DNA of 64,000 nucleotides from Carnobacterium sp. CP1 (GTDB lineage: Bacteria > Bacillota > Bacilli > Lactobacillales > Carnobacteriaceae). Positions 1 through 9,038 of the stretch are shown one piece after another. Within the stretch, counting starts at the first letter, position 1, and each line of letters opens with the position of its first letter. Position numbers and translations under genes: made by a program. The notes below the pieces were generated by a model. It did no database searches and was not told where the DNA came from. It worked only from the letters and a program-made list of their open reading frames with translations. The DNA is taken from positions 868,001 to 932,000 of the forward strand of contig NZ_CP010796.1 in NCBI RefSeq assembly GCF_001483965.1. The letters run 5' to 3'.

Positions 1-350
1 ATAGCGGTTAGAACAAATTTACCTGTCGTTGAAACAAACCGTTTGTTTTTCTTATTGCGCGCTGCCCAGAAAGCAAATGGCAAACTTAAAACAGCTGATA
101 TAAAGGTTCCTAAAAACGCGATCGCAATCGTTTCAATCAATAAACTGACCAAATCTTCGCCGTCGCCCATATACACGTAACTCCAGTCAGGATGGATCAA
201 GCCGCTAAAAATAGCTTTGGATACACTGCCGGCAGTATCTTTAATGCCGCCAAATGGAATCCCTGCAAAAGCCCAAACATAGATTGCGACCAAAATAAGG
301 ACGATCAGAATCGTTTTGTACCTGTTTTTCTTTGGTTGAGTTGGTAGCAT
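1..350 (-). CDS. phnE: Phosphonate ABC transporter, second permease (partial, 3' end off window)
   Basis: N-terminal part of a membrane permease, about 116 codons visible; the rest lies before base 1. The reading frame starts at ATG 348-350 and overlaps the stop of the preceding permease as TAATG, so the two are translationally coupled. The visible part has one N-terminal membrane segment, then an aspartate/tryptophan motif (HPDWSY) also found in the first permease (SPDWSY), and a second hydrophobic segment. Two PhnE-type permeases in tandem are usual in Gram-positive phosphonate importers, where they form a heterodimeric channel for the PhnC ATPase and PhnD binding protein. The family call rests on similarity to the neighbouring permease and on operon order; the substrate is inferred. 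Confidence 0.85.
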   Translation of the reverse strand, partial: MLPTQPKKNRYKTILIVLILVAIYVWAFAGIPFGGIKDTAGSVSKAIFSGLIHPDWSYVYMGDGEDLVSLLIETIAIAFLGTFISAVLSLPFAFWAARNKKNKRFVSTTGKFVLTA

Positions 351-1138
351 TATAGTAATCTCTCCCTTAGTTTGTTACTGATGGCATCAATGACCAGCAC
401 CACCAAGAAAATCACAATAACAATGACAGCTGTTCTATCGTATCTGAATTGGCTCAGTGACCGTTGCAAGAAAATACCGATCCCGCCGGCTCCAATATAC
501 CCTAAAACGGTGGATGCCCGGACATTGATCTCAAAACAGTACAAGAAATAACTGAAAAAGTGACTGCTGACTTGCGGAAAAATAGCGTACCGAATGATCT
601 GCATTTTATTTGCACCGGAAGCCGTTAACGCTTCGACCGGTCCTTCATCGATCGTTTCGATCGCTTCATAAAATAATTTTGAGATCATTCCGAAAGAAAA
701 GACGGATAAGGTAATAACACCGGCAACCGGTCCGATTCCTACGATCGCTACGAATACGGCAGCCAACATTAAGTCGGGAACTGTCCGTACGATATTCAAA
801 ACGAACCGTAGAACACCATTGATCACTGGATTTTTAACGATATTTCGAGCAGCTACTAAAGAAAACGGTAAAGCAACCAACGCTCCAAAAGTTGTTCCAA
901 TAATCGCCATTTGAATAGTTTCTAATAAAGGCTGAATGACAATGCTTATGTAACTCCAATCTGGTGAAGCCATTTGTTTCAAAATAACGGTCATTTGCTT
1001 CATATTGCCAAATAAACGCCCCATTTGCACTCCAGAAAGATCCGCACTGTAAAGAAAAATAAGTACAAATAAAATAGCCCAAATCAGATTTTTTACTTTG
1101 CTTTTTCCTTTGGGCAAGGCTGAAGAATGGGACTTCAT
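350..1138 (-). CDS. phnE: Phosphonate ABC transporter permease PhnE
   Basis: A 262-residue integral membrane permease. Hydrophobic segments lie near residues 17-33, 72-97, 117-150 and 207-255. A binding-protein-dependent transport loop ([19 protein letters not shown], near 169-187) is the site that docks on the ATPase. The start ATG overlaps the phnC stop as ATGA, and the stop overlaps the next permease as TAATG, so phnC-phnE-phnE2 form one coupled unit. Length and loop fit the PhnE family, which imports phosphonates or phosphate esters in Firmicutes. Sequence alone cannot separate phosphonate from phosphite or phosphate-ester specificity. Confidence 0.9.
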   Translation of the reverse strand: MKSHSSALPKGKSKVKNLIWAILFVLIFLYSADLSGVQMGRLFGNMKQMTVILKQMASPDWSYISIVIQPLLETIQMAIIGTTFGALVALPFSLVAARNIVKNPVINGVLRFVLNIVRTVPDLMLAAVFVAIVGIGPVAGVITLSVFSFGMISKLFYEAIETIDEGPVEALTASGANKMQIIRYAIFPQVSSHFFSYFLYCFEINVRASTVLGYIGAGGIGIFLQRSLSQFRYDRTAVIVIVIFLVVLVIDAISNKLRERLL

Positions 1139-1938
1139 ACAGTAACCCCCTCAGGTTTAGGCTCTTCCAGAATTTTTTCACCATAGATGCCGCGTAACGT
1201 TTCATCTGTGGCTTTTGCTACTGGACCATCAAAGACAACTTCTCCATCACGTAACCCAATAATTCTTGTGCCGTATTGACGGGCTAAATCAACTGAGTGC
1301 AAGTTCACGACGATCGTTATGCCCAATTCGTGATTGATCCGCAATAAATCGTCCATCACTTTTTCTGTTGTGACCGGGTCTAATGAGGCTACCGGTTCAT
1401 CAGCTAAAATAATTTTGGGTTCTTGCGTCAACGCGCGAGCAATCGAGACCCGTTGTTGCTGTCCGCCAGACAATTCATCAGCACGTGTATAGACTTTTTC
1501 TGCCAAATTGACGCGCTGCAAAGCTTCATAAGCAAGCTGTTTGTCTTCTTTTGGAAATAACCCAAACATCGTTTTAAGCGTCGAATGATAAGCTACACGA
1601 CCGGATAAAACGTTTCGCAACACCGTTGACCGTTTGACCAAGTTGAAGCTTTGAAAAATCATGCCGATATCTCGGCGAATCAAGCGCAATTCTTTGCCTT
1701 TTGCCTTTGTGATCGATTTTCCATCGATTTGAATATCTCCGGAAGTAATTTCGTGCAGACGGTTGATGGCCCGCAGCATCGTACTTTTTCCCGCACCAGA
1801 CAAGCCGACGACTATCACGAATTCTCCTTGTTTGATATCAATGTTTAAGTCCTTTAGTCCTTGGACTCCGTTCGGATAGATTTTGCTTACATTTTGAAAA
1901 GAAATAATCGATGCTTTTTTATCGACAATGGGTCCCAT
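1135..1938 (-). CDS. phnC: Phosphonate ABC transporter ATP-binding protein PhnC
   Basis: A 267-residue ATPase that powers the two PhnE permeases. It has all ABC motifs: Walker [10 protein letters not shown] (45-53), Q-loop FQSFN (95-99), signature LSGGQQQR (156-163), Walker B IILADEP (176-182) and a switch histidine in NLHSVD. The length and the phrase VASLDPVTT are typical of PhnC. A GGAGGAGAAG ribosome site precedes the ATG. It lies 200 bases downstream of phnD, separated by a hairpin that may lower its expression relative to the binding protein, and it overlaps phnE by four bases. Confidence 0.92.
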   Translation of the reverse strand: MGPIVDKKASIISFQNVSKIYPNGVQGLKDLNIDIKQGEFVIVVGLSGAGKSTMLRAINRLHEITSGDIQIDGKSITKAKGKELRLIRRDIGMIFQSFNLVKRSTVLRNVLSGRVAYHSTLKTMFGLFPKEDKQLAYEALQRVNLAEKVYTRADELSGGQQQRVSIARALTQEPKIILADEPVASLDPVTTEKVMDDLLRINHELGITIVVNLHSVDLARQYGTRIIGLRDGEVVFDGPVAKATDETLRGIYGEKILEEPKPEGVTV

Positions 1939-2042
1939 TTTTCTTCTCCTCCAATTTCTTTAATATCATACAAATAATTTGTCTTCTATAGTGTAAAGTA
2001 TCCCCGCTTTTTTTACTAGAACTATTGGGCAGTAACAGAATG

Positions 2043-2084
2043 AAAAAAGGTTATCCTCGGATTTAACCAAAGATAACCTTTTTC
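2043..2084 (-). terminator. Hairpin between phnD and phnC (attenuator-type terminator)
   Basis: An inverted repeat with arms AAAAAAGGTTATC and GATAACCTTTTTT around an 18-base loop, followed on the minus strand by a T-run. It sits inside the operon just after phnD. Partial termination there would give more binding protein than ATPase and permease; that role is inferred. Confidence 0.7.
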
Positions 2085-2134
2085 AATCCATTTACTAAAG
2101 GCAGAGAACATCTCATTGTAAAAATATGGTGCTT

Positions 2135-3073
2135 CTATTGTCCAACTTCTTTAGCGTATTCTCTTACAATATCAAAATTGCTGTCATCTGATACGACATA
2201 TCCTTCATGAGAATAGATATCAGAAATAATTTGTCTGCCTTCTTCAGATGCTCCGATAGCAATAAAAGCATCTTGGATTTTTTTATTCCATTCCGGACTC
2301 ATATCTGCACGAGCTGTGATCGTGTCATTTGGAATCGGTTCAGTAATGTACATCGGTTCAACTTTTTCAAAAATATCCGGAACGTCTTTCACTACGTTGT
2401 TGCGGGCATCTTCAAAGACAAACGCTGCATCGACATCGCCGTTCAATACGGATAGAATGGCTTGGTCATGTCCTTTTACTTGTACAGTTGTAATGTCGCT
2501 GTTTTCAATATCCACGCCGGCTTTTTTCATTTCAGCTGCTGGCCAAACATAACCTGCTGAAGACGTTACGTCTTGTGTTGCAATGGTTTTGCCTTTTAAG
2601 TCTTCTAAATTTTTAATATCGCTGCCTGTTTTTACCACGATCATTGAGCTGTAAGAATCAACTAACTCGTCCGTTGGTTTTCCGCCTGGTTGTTCAACAC
2701 CATAGCGTTGTGCTTGTAACAATACTTTTGCATCGCTTTGTTCATTGGCTAATACATAAGCATTTGGAGGTAAGAATCCAATATCGATTTGTTCTGAAGA
2801 CATCGCTTCAATAATGGTATTGTAATCAGTAGAAACACTTACTTCAACCGGAATGTCTAATTCCGCTTCCAGTAAATCTTCTAACGGTTTTGCTTTAGCT
2901 TCAAGCGTTTCTGCTGCTTGAGAAGGAACAAACTGAACTTTCAATGTTTTAGGCACATACCCTTCATCTGTCTGGGTACCCTCACTGCTGTCCGAACCTC
3001 CGCCACATGCTGCTAACGTAGCCGTCACTGCCAAACTTAAACCGAATAAAACAAACTTTTTCATGTTTTTCAT
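2135..3073 (-). CDS. phnD: Phosphonate ABC transporter substrate-binding lipoprotein PhnD
   Basis: A lipid-anchored extracellular binding protein of 312 residues that captures phosphonate-type ligands for PhnC/PhnE. The start chosen is the ATG at 3071-3073, preceded by GGGAGGAAAA; the open frame extends 34 codons further upstream but without a ribosome site and with a non-signal-like sequence. The N-terminus is a lipoprotein signal with lipobox LAAC followed by a Gly/Ser linker. The body matches the PhnD/SsuA/TauA-like periplasmic fold: VQFVPSQAA near the start, then SEQIDIGFLPPNAYV, and TSSAGYVWPAAE in the ligand-binding region. It is the first gene of the operon, with Pho-box-like repeats about 120 bases upstream. 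Confidence 0.9.
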   Translation of the reverse strand: MKNMKKFVLFGLSLAVTATLAACGGGSDSSEGTQTDEGYVPKTLKVQFVPSQAAETLEAKAKPLEDLLEAELDIPVEVSVSTDYNTIIEAMSSEQIDIGFLPPNAYVLANEQSDAKVLLQAQRYGVEQPGGKPTDELVDSYSSMIVVKTGSDIKNLEDLKGKTIATQDVTSSAGYVWPAAEMKKAGVDIENSDITTVQVKGHDQAILSVLNGDVDAAFVFEDARNNVVKDVPDIFEKVEPMYITEPIPNDTITARADMSPEWNKKIQDAFIAIGASEEGRQIISDIYSHEGYVVSDDSNFDIVREYAKEVGQ

Positions 3074-3434
3074 TTTACTGATTTTCCTCCCTAAAAGAGC
3101 TAATATGTAACCCAAAAGCAGCAAACCCACTCTTAAGTCCTTTATCAGTATAAATGTTATTTTATGAATTATCAATACCCTGTTAACGCTTTTACATTAA
3201 CTTTACAACTATGATACGAATAATCAACAATAAATACACATGTACGTTCGCTTCTTATAAAAACAGTTTTTTCAAAAAAGGCAGCTGGATCATTGCTTTT
3301 TTTGTTAATGCTAGCGGAGAAAAACCGCACTGAATCGACAGAAAACAATTAATTCACCAGTAAGTGCATTGCGCAATTGTTAAATTTACGCTGTGAAAAC
3401 ATTATTGTAAACATTAATATTAATTTCGCATAAT
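3074..3434. other. Intergenic region upstream of phnD
   Basis: 361 bases of AT-rich sequence without a plausible gene. It must hold the phnD promoter and contains a pair of TTTACA boxes 11 bases apart (annotated separately). I see no convincing terminator for the downstream end of the sugar transporter gene. Confidence 0.6.
3191..3207. promoter_or_regulatory. Candidate Pho box upstream of phnD
   Basis: Two exact TTTACA hexamers, at 3191-3196 and 3202-3207, are spaced by 11 bases start to start. This is the spacing of PhoP-binding TTWACA repeats in Bacillus. A similar pair occurs upstream of the second phosphorus-related ABC operon in this window (20775-20791). Only two good hexamers are visible, so this is a candidate. 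Confidence 0.45.
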
Positions 3435-4289
3435 TTATTTTAAAGTTCCTAAGGAAAAAACTCCACCCATAATTAAAACAATTCCTAATAAAATAAAAAG
3501 CCATTCTTTACGTGTTTTCTTTTCTTTGAAAAAAAATACGCCTCCTAAAGTTGCAACAATTACACAACTTTGAGAAATACTAAAACTTGTTGCTACACCT
3601 AACTGGATAGTAGTCAGAAACATTCCTAGATTTGCAATGGACCAAGAAAACCCAGTTATTAAATTATAGTTTAGATTTGAAAAAGAAAAACTTCCTTCAA
3701 AATAATGTAGATAAATAATACTAGAAGCGATAAGCATACCAACAGATTGCGGTAAGATTATTTGATACCCTTCAATAGAAAACAGTTGGTTTGTTAGTAC
3801 ATACAGCATAAGAAATAACGAAGAGAGCAAGGTCCAGCCATATGAATTATATTTTTTACTTTCATCTGACTTTGTTTGCTGATAATTTGTGCATAGAATT
3901 CCGATAACGATCATTATAATAGACAAAGTCCCAATAATATACATTTTACTGTTGGTCCATTCACGGAATAATAGTACTGACGTAAAAGAAATAAAGATCA
4001 ATTGAGAACCATTAGATAAAGGCATAATTTTAGATACAGATGAAAGCTGAATAGCTTTAAATTGAAATAATTGCCCAATACTCCAAAAAATGCCCGATAT
4101 AAAACTAACTGTAAAGGAAAAAAGTGTAATTTCAGGTTTCATAATGAGCGAAGTAATTATCGAGAAGATAAACGCAAAAATAGCTGTACCTAAAAGTTGT
4201 TCGACCGGGGAACTTTTTCTTAAATTAGCAATTATTGGCATAAATCCCCATCCTAAAATAGGTAAAGACGCAGTGATGTAAGTGAGCAT
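3435..4289 (-). CDS. GRP-family sugar uptake protein (GlcU/RbsU-like)
   Basis: A 284-residue membrane protein with about ten hydrophobic segments and almost no soluble domain. The opening (LPILGWGFMPIIANL), the central GQLFQFKAIQLSSVSKIMPL and the C-terminal QLGVATSFSISQSCVI are the layout of the glucose/ribose porter family, a branch of the drug/metabolite transporter superfamily that moves sugars by proton symport. The ATG has a GGAGGACTCT ribosome site. It stands alone between phnD and the alpha-glucoside cluster, and its substrate is unknown. A general DMT/EamA transporter is the alternative. Confidence 0.75.
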   Translation of the reverse strand: MLTYITASLPILGWGFMPIIANLRKSSPVEQLLGTAIFAFIFSIITSLIMKPEITLFSFTVSFISGIFWSIGQLFQFKAIQLSSVSKIMPLSNGSQLIFISFTSVLLFREWTNSKMYIIGTLSIIMIVIGILCTNYQQTKSDESKKYNSYGWTLLSSLFLMLYVLTNQLFSIEGYQIILPQSVGMLIASSIIYLHYFEGSFSFSNLNYNLITGFSWSIANLGMFLTTIQLGVATSFSISQSCVIVATLGGVFFFKEKKTRKEWLFILLGIVLIMGGVFSLGTLK

Positions 4290-4340
4290 AGAGTCCTCCT
4301 AAAAATGATTCTTATTTTTCCTTGCATTCTAGTATGAAAC

Positions 4341-4380
4341 AATACAAAACCTAACGATTTTATTCGTTAGGTTTTGTATT
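4341..4380 (-). terminator. Terminator of the alpha-glucoside PTS operon
   Basis: A perfect inverted repeat with 17-base arms (from AATACAAAACCTAACGA) around a six-base loop, 28 bases after the stop of the PTS gene. It lacks a long T-run on either strand but is very stable, and it could also stop read-through from the other side. Confidence 0.75.
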
Positions 4381-4407
4381 GAATTACTTATAAAAAATAC
4401 TTTATAT

Positions 4408-6015
4408 TCATACAGTTTGTTCATTAGTCATTATTTTAGCTTGATCATTAACAAGTGTTTCAAATTCTTCTCTAACTTGAGGAACGGACAATCCCACTAT
4501 TACTTGAAAAGCTTTACCATTTCTTACTACTCCATGTGCTTTGCCTTTAGTAAAGGCTTCATCACTTCTCACTTTAGACTCATCTGCTACCGTAATCCGC
4601 AAACGAGTAGCGCAATTACTTATATCTACAATATTTTCTGATCCTCCAAGCGCTTCCAAATAAACGATTGCTTGATCTCGATAAGCATTTCCTTCTGAGG
4701 ATGTTTTATCTTTCTTATTTTTGTAATCTTTTTTTGTATATAATTCCACTTCTTCTTCAGTTTCACTTCTTCCAGGTGTTTTAAAGTCAAACTTAAGGAT
4801 TAAAAACCTAAATATAAAGAAGTAAATTGCAGCAAAAATAATTCCAAGTATTATTAGAATGGTATACGTTTGCCAATGATTAGCACCCATAGGTATTATA
4901 TTCTTTGCAATCAGCTCAATTACGCCTCCTTGCATATCTCCGACAACTCCGAACATATACATTGTTGTTGCCATAGTCGCTGCTAATAATGCATGGACTA
5001 AAAATAAAATAGGCGCAATGAATAAGAACGTATAATCAAATGGTTCGGTAATACCAGCAAAAACTGCTGTTAATACTCCAGGAATTAATAAGGCAAGTAC
5101 TTTTTTACGATTTTCTGGTTTAGCTGTAGAATAAAACGCTAAAGCAATTCCGGGGATTCCAAACCAGTTAGAGATCCCTTGCAATGCAAAGCCGCCTTCA
5201 GGAAATAGTTGTTTTAATGAAACTGTCGAGTTTGCAAATTCACGCAGATGTTCTATCCAATAAAGTGCGGTTCCTCCTTCAACTACTGCCGGACCATACT
5301 GGAACGGTGTATAGATAAAGTGATGCAATCCAGTTGGAAGTAATGCTTTTTCCAAAAAGATATACAGGAAAACACCGAGATTACCTGAATTGACCATAAC
5401 ATTTTGTAAAGATAAAATGCCTTGTTGTACATTTGGCCAAATCCATGAAGTCAAAAATGCTACTACCAACATAACAAAGAAACCAATAACTCCGACAAGA
5501 GCCGATCCTTGGAAAATACCTAGGAAATCCGGTAATTTTTTCTCAAAGAACCGATTGTGCAGATAAATAGCTAAAGATGCAATTGCAATGGCTCCTAAAA
5601 CACCAGTGTCTAATGTTTTAACACCAGCAATTAATTTTAATCCGCTTTGTCCACCAGCTTCAGCGCTGTAATCAATTCCAAAAGAAGTACCAAATGTTTC
5701 TAAAATAGCGGCTATAAAGCTATTGAATGTCATATAAAGAACAAATGATTCCATAGCAGCACGGGCATGTGCATTTTTTGCAAGGCCAATCGGAAGCCCT
5801 ATTACAAATAATACTTCCATATTATTAAATACAGTCCAACCCCCTGCTTCAATAATCTTCCAGAGGTTTGTCCATAACGTTCCTTCATTGGCAATACTGC
5901 CAATGATATCGGGATTTGTAAATACTGAGGCTAAAGCTACTACTATCCCAGAAAAAATAAAAAATATAACTGGACCAAACATTGCGCCACCAAAACGCTG
6001 TATTTTTGCCATCAT
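4408..6015 (-). CDS. PTS alpha-glucoside-type EIICB component
   Basis: A 535-residue phosphotransferase permease of the glucose superfamily. The EIIC membrane domain occupies about residues 1-410, with the conserved phrase GITEPFDYTFLFIAP. A short charged linker leads to a C-terminal EIIB domain whose phosphorylated cysteine is in ISNCATRLRI (about residue 468). There is no EIIA domain, so it must borrow EIIA-Glc from elsewhere. Length and order fit the alpha-glucoside/maltose branch (AglA/MalX/GlvC-like). It follows the GH4 6-phospho-alpha-glucosidase by 24 bases, so transport and hydrolysis are coupled. An AAAGGAGATAA site precedes the first of two adjacent ATGs. Confidence 0.87.
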   Translation of the reverse strand: MMAKIQRFGGAMFGPVIFFIFSGIVVALASVFTNPDIIGSIANEGTLWTNLWKIIEAGGWTVFNNMEVLFVIGLPIGLAKNAHARAAMESFVLYMTFNSFIAAILETFGTSFGIDYSAEAGGQSGLKLIAGVKTLDTGVLGAIAIASLAIYLHNRFFEKKLPDFLGIFQGSALVGVIGFFVMLVVAFLTSWIWPNVQQGILSLQNVMVNSGNLGVFLYIFLEKALLPTGLHHFIYTPFQYGPAVVEGGTALYWIEHLREFANSTVSLKQLFPEGGFALQGISNWFGIPGIALAFYSTAKPENRKKVLALLIPGVLTAVFAGITEPFDYTFLFIAPILFLVHALLAATMATTMYMFGVVGDMQGGVIELIAKNIIPMGANHWQTYTILIILGIIFAAIYFFIFRFLILKFDFKTPGRSETEEEVELYTKKDYKNKKDKTSSEGNAYRDQAIVYLEALGGSENIVDISNCATRLRITVADESKVRSDEAFTKGKAHGVVRNGKAFQVIVGLSVPQVREEFETLVNDQAKIMTNEQTV

Positions 6016-6039
6016 CAGTTTTATCTCCTTTAATATATT

Positions 6040-7371
6040 TTATTTTAATTTAGGCCAATATTCTTTATTTGCTTCAATCATTTCATCTAATACTAATTTA
6101 GCAAGTCGAGCAGAAGGAACTGTTTGATTTAAAGTAAAAGCTTGCAATGCTTTCTGATAAGAATTTTCAAAGTACGCATCTACTAATAATTTTTCAGCTG
6201 CAACTTGAGCTTCCATCAGACCTTTATGGAAATCACCGATATTTTCCCTAAGAGAAATCGGTTCTGCACCTGTTGCACCAACATAAGCAGGAACTTCAAC
6301 TACTGCATCAGATCGTAAATTAGGAATTGCACCATTGTTCGGAACAATCAACATAAAACGTTGGTGTTCATCATTCATAATGGAAGAAGCCATATCTACA
6401 ATATATTGTCCATGCTCTCCAAAATTAAAATTCAATACATCTTCCGTTTTTCCTTGACGAATCTTTTCAGCCATTTCTCTTGTATTTTTTTCTCTACCTT
6501 CCATAACCATATTTGCTCTTGTATATTCTTTATCCGTTTCTTCTACGACCATGTCTGGATATAAATAATATTCTAAATAATTATTAGGAATATTTGTTGG
6601 AAAATTCTTAGTAATAACTGACATCATATTGAATGCTTCTTGCCAACTCTTATCGCCTGCATTAAAATCTGCTACTTTCATATTTTCTGTATTTAACTTC
6701 TCAATAATTTCAGGCATAACATCTCGTTCAAGGGATTTATCGTAAATTTTGGTATACCAGCCAAAATGATTTAATCCATAATATTCAGAAATCCAATTTT
6801 TCCGATCATATCCATAGTTGAATGCAATTGTTTCCTCAATAGAAATCGTCATATCACAAGCGTTCAACATTTTAGCTTTGGGGTATACTCTTCGAACGGC
6901 TTCTGAAATAATCGTTTCAGGATTTGTATAATTTAAAATCCATGCATGTGGTGCATAAGTTTGAACATGTCCTACTACTTCTAAAAGTCCAGAAATAGAA
7001 CGCAAACCATAAGCAAATCCACCCAGCCCACAAGTTTCTTGTCCCACCAATCCATATTTCAATGGAATTTTTTCATCCGTTTCTCGCATCTTCATTCCGC
7101 CTACCCGGATTTGTGAAAAGATAAAGTCGCTGTCTGTAAAAGCTTCTTCTGGATCTAAAATTGCTTTTAATGTAATATAAGTTAAATTTTCTCGTTTTAG
7201 CATGTAATCTATAATTAAAAACATATCATTATTCCTTGCTTCGTCTATATCGTATAATCTAATTTCTTTAATCGGCAGTCTATCAATGTTATTTAAAATA
7301 GCCTGTATAATTCCTGGTGTGTAAGTACTGCCTCCTCCTGCAATGGTAATCTTCAAATTATCTTTTTTCAT
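6040..7371 (-). CDS. 6-phospho-alpha-glucosidase, glycoside hydrolase family 4
   Basis: A 443-residue cytoplasmic enzyme that splits phosphorylated alpha-glucosides such as maltose-6-phosphate. GH4 enzymes use NAD and a divalent metal. The NAD-binding N-terminus reads ITIAGGGSTYTPG, with further family motifs QIRVGG, GLVGQETCGLGG, NYTNPE, the metal-binding cysteine in LNACDM and the histidine in GLNHFGW. Length matches the family (about 440). It is the first gene of a two-gene operon with the PTS EIICB and is divergent from an RpiR regulator. The pairing with an alpha-glucoside permease supports the alpha-specific branch (MalH/GlvA) over 6-phospho-beta-glucosidases of the same family. Confidence 0.9.
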   Translation of the reverse strand: MKKDNLKITIAGGGSTYTPGIIQAILNNIDRLPIKEIRLYDIDEARNNDMFLIIDYMLKRENLTYITLKAILDPEEAFTDSDFIFSQIRVGGMKMRETDEKIPLKYGLVGQETCGLGGFAYGLRSISGLLEVVGHVQTYAPHAWILNYTNPETIISEAVRRVYPKAKMLNACDMTISIEETIAFNYGYDRKNWISEYYGLNHFGWYTKIYDKSLERDVMPEIIEKLNTENMKVADFNAGDKSWQEAFNMMSVITKNFPTNIPNNYLEYYLYPDMVVEETDKEYTRANMVMEGREKNTREMAEKIRQGKTEDVLNFNFGEHGQYIVDMASSIMNDEHQRFMLIVPNNGAIPNLRSDAVVEVPAYVGATGAEPISLRENIGDFHKGLMEAQVAAEKLLVDAYFENSYQKALQAFTLNQTVPSARLAKLVLDEMIEANKEYWPKLK

Positions 7372-7405
7372 TTTTATCCAACCTCTCTGTAATTGATATA
7401 CACAT

Positions 7406-7439
7406 ATTATATGTCCTACCTATCCGGAAAGCGATACCA
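7406..7439 (-). promoter_or_regulatory. Promoter and cre-like site of the alpha-glucoside operon
   Basis: On the minus strand a TATAAT hexamer lies at 7406-7411, about 35 bases before the GH4 start. Just upstream, CGGAAAGCGATACCA (7425-7439) is a fair match to the CcpA catabolite-repression consensus. No clear -35 box is visible. Repression by glucose would be expected for such an operon but is inferred. Confidence 0.4.
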
Positions 7440-7569
7440 ATATTACTAATAGGGCATTAGTTCTAAAAAACTAATTTTTTCCAAAACATGGAATTTTTTC
7501 CAGCCTATTCCACTACCACTTTAAAATTATGCTATTATAGTTATATTCATTACTTTTGGAGGTGTAAGA

Positions 7570-8322
7570 GTGAGCTTAGAAAAAATTATCAATGCCAATC
7601 GATCCAAGCTAAGCGAAAACGATTTAGATATTTTAGGCTATATTTTAGCCAATAAAGAAAGTGTCGTTCATATAGGAATTCATGACTTATCTCTGCAATC
7701 TCACACATCAAAATCTACAATCGTCCGACTAACCCAAAAACTTGGTTTTTCTGGTTTTTCAGAATTTAAATACTATCTAAAAAATGAAAAAAAGAAAGAA
7801 ATACTTCCAGAAAAAAATAATTTGTCCTTGCTTGAAAGCGATATCAAAGAAACGATGTCTTTAATCACTCAAACGAATATGCATCCTTTCTGTGAAGCAA
7901 TTTCTTTGGCAAATAGAGTTTTTATTTATGGTACTGGTTGGGGAGAAAAAAAAGCTGCAGATGATTTCACACGTAATTTCATGTCTTGTAACGTTTTTAT
8001 TATTCCTATTCCTTCTGTTACTGAACTAAATTGGAATATTGATTCTTTTACTAAAAATGATCTTGTTATTTTCATTTCATTTAGTGGGGAAAATTTAGAA
8101 TTAGAAGACAATATTACTAAACTAAAATTACACGGTGTCCCTTTTTGTTCCGTTACTCCGTTACGCCAAAATTACTTATCCTCACAAGCCACCTATAAGC
8201 TCTATTATCAATTTACTCAGTTAAAAATTGATAATGATCCTGATAAAGAATACAATTTTTTCATCACTTTGAACATAGTAATCGATTCTTTATTTCGCTT
8301 TTATTTAGATAATTACTTTTAA
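7570..8322 (+). CDS. RpiR-family transcriptional regulator
   Basis: A 250-residue regulator with an N-terminal helix-turn-helix of the RpiR type (HDLSLQSHTSKSTIVRLTQK, about residues 38-57) and a C-terminal SIS sugar-phosphate-binding domain (VFIYGTGWGEKKAA; LVIFISFSGE). It uses a GTG start with GGAGGTGTAAGA just upstream. It is divergent from the GH4/PTS operon, so it most likely senses a phosphorylated alpha-glucoside and controls that operon. The effector is inferred. Confidence 0.88.
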   Translation: MSLEKIINANRSKLSENDLDILGYILANKESVVHIGIHDLSLQSHTSKSTIVRLTQKLGFSGFSEFKYYLKNEKKKEILPEKNNLSLLESDIKETMSLITQTNMHPFCEAISLANRVFIYGTGWGEKKAADDFTRNFMSCNVFIIPIPSVTELNWNIDSFTKNDLVIFISFSGENLELEDNITKLKLHGVPFCSVTPLRQNYLSSQATYKLYYQFTQLKIDNDPDKEYNFFITLNIVIDSLFRFYLDNYF

Positions 8323-8366
8323 TTTCATTATCAATCTATAAAAAGTATACATTGTTTTTTTCTTAG

Positions 8367-8418
8367 ACATAAAAAGGGTTGCCGGTTTAGTTTATCTAAA
8401 CCAGCAACCCTTTTATTT
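8367..8418. terminator. Bidirectional terminator between rpiR-type gene and DUF2922 gene
   Basis: An inverted repeat with arms AAAAGGGTTGCYGGTTTAG and its complement (one-base interruption) around a short loop, flanked by A-run and T-run. It serves the two converging genes on either side. Confidence 0.85.
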
Positions 8419-8426
8419 TTTATCGT

Positions 8427-8651
8427 TTACTCTACTTCAAAAATGTCTTCAACGACTCGTTCAACGTAACGCGCTCCGACTACGGATGCATATAAGTTGA
8501 CGCCTTCATTTTCAAATAAATCCAAAGCAATGATGTCGTCCATCGCTTTTTGTGCATCGATAGATGTTAAATCTAAAATCGGATCCTGCACGCTCATTGT
8601 TTTTGCTTTGCCTAAACTGGTATTGAATCTTAATTCTAGTGTTTTTGCCAT
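8427..8651 (-). CDS. DUF2922 domain protein
   Basis: A 74-residue protein of the DUF2922 family: a beta-strand opening (KTLELRFNTSLGKAKTMSV), the phrase DPILDLTS, then an acidic C-terminus. No function is known. It is the last gene of a three-gene unit with a DUF1659 protein and a sigma-70-like factor; in Firmicutes DUF2922 and DUF1659 genes are often neighbours. GGAGGAGAATTAC precedes the ATG. Confidence 0.8.
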   Translation of the reverse strand: MAKTLELRFNTSLGKAKTMSVQDPILDLTSIDAQKAMDDIIALDLFENEGVNLYASVVGARYVERVVEDIFEVE

Positions 8652-8747
8652 TGTAATTCTCCTCCTTTGAGTTAGTTTGATGTGATAAAAAACTTATCCA
8701 TTGAATCCTGTATTTGGTCTTTGATGTTAAACAGCTCGTGCACTTTG

Positions 8748-8951
8748 TTAACGGTTGTAACGGTATTCTTCGACGACTACTGTATAAGAAGCCGGCATGA
8801 TGGTTAATGCTTCCACAGCACTGGTAAAGCCTTCTACTTGTTCTGGTGTTACCCCTTGAATTGTATCTGAGTAATTGCGTTTAATGAACTTTTCATTAGC
8901 AGCATCCTCGAAGTAAATAGCAACCGCGCCTTTATTCCATTCTTTTTCCAT
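8748..8951 (-). CDS. DUF1659 domain protein
   Basis: A 67-residue protein that fits the DUF1659 family (KRNYSDTIQGVTPEQVEGF, then VEALTIMPASYTVVVEEYR). Function unknown. It sits between the sigma-like gene and the DUF2922 gene with its own GGAGGGATTC ribosome site and is probably cotranscribed with both. Confidence 0.75.
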   Translation of the reverse strand: MEKEWNKGAVAIYFEDAANEKFIKRNYSDTIQGVTPEQVEGFTSAVEALTIMPASYTVVVEEYRYNR

Positions 8952-9038
8952 GATGAATCCCTCCTGTTTTAATAGTTTGTAAGGTTTGTCATGACTGCTT
9001 ACACCAGTAATAACGAATGCGCCCTTTGGTGTGTTACC

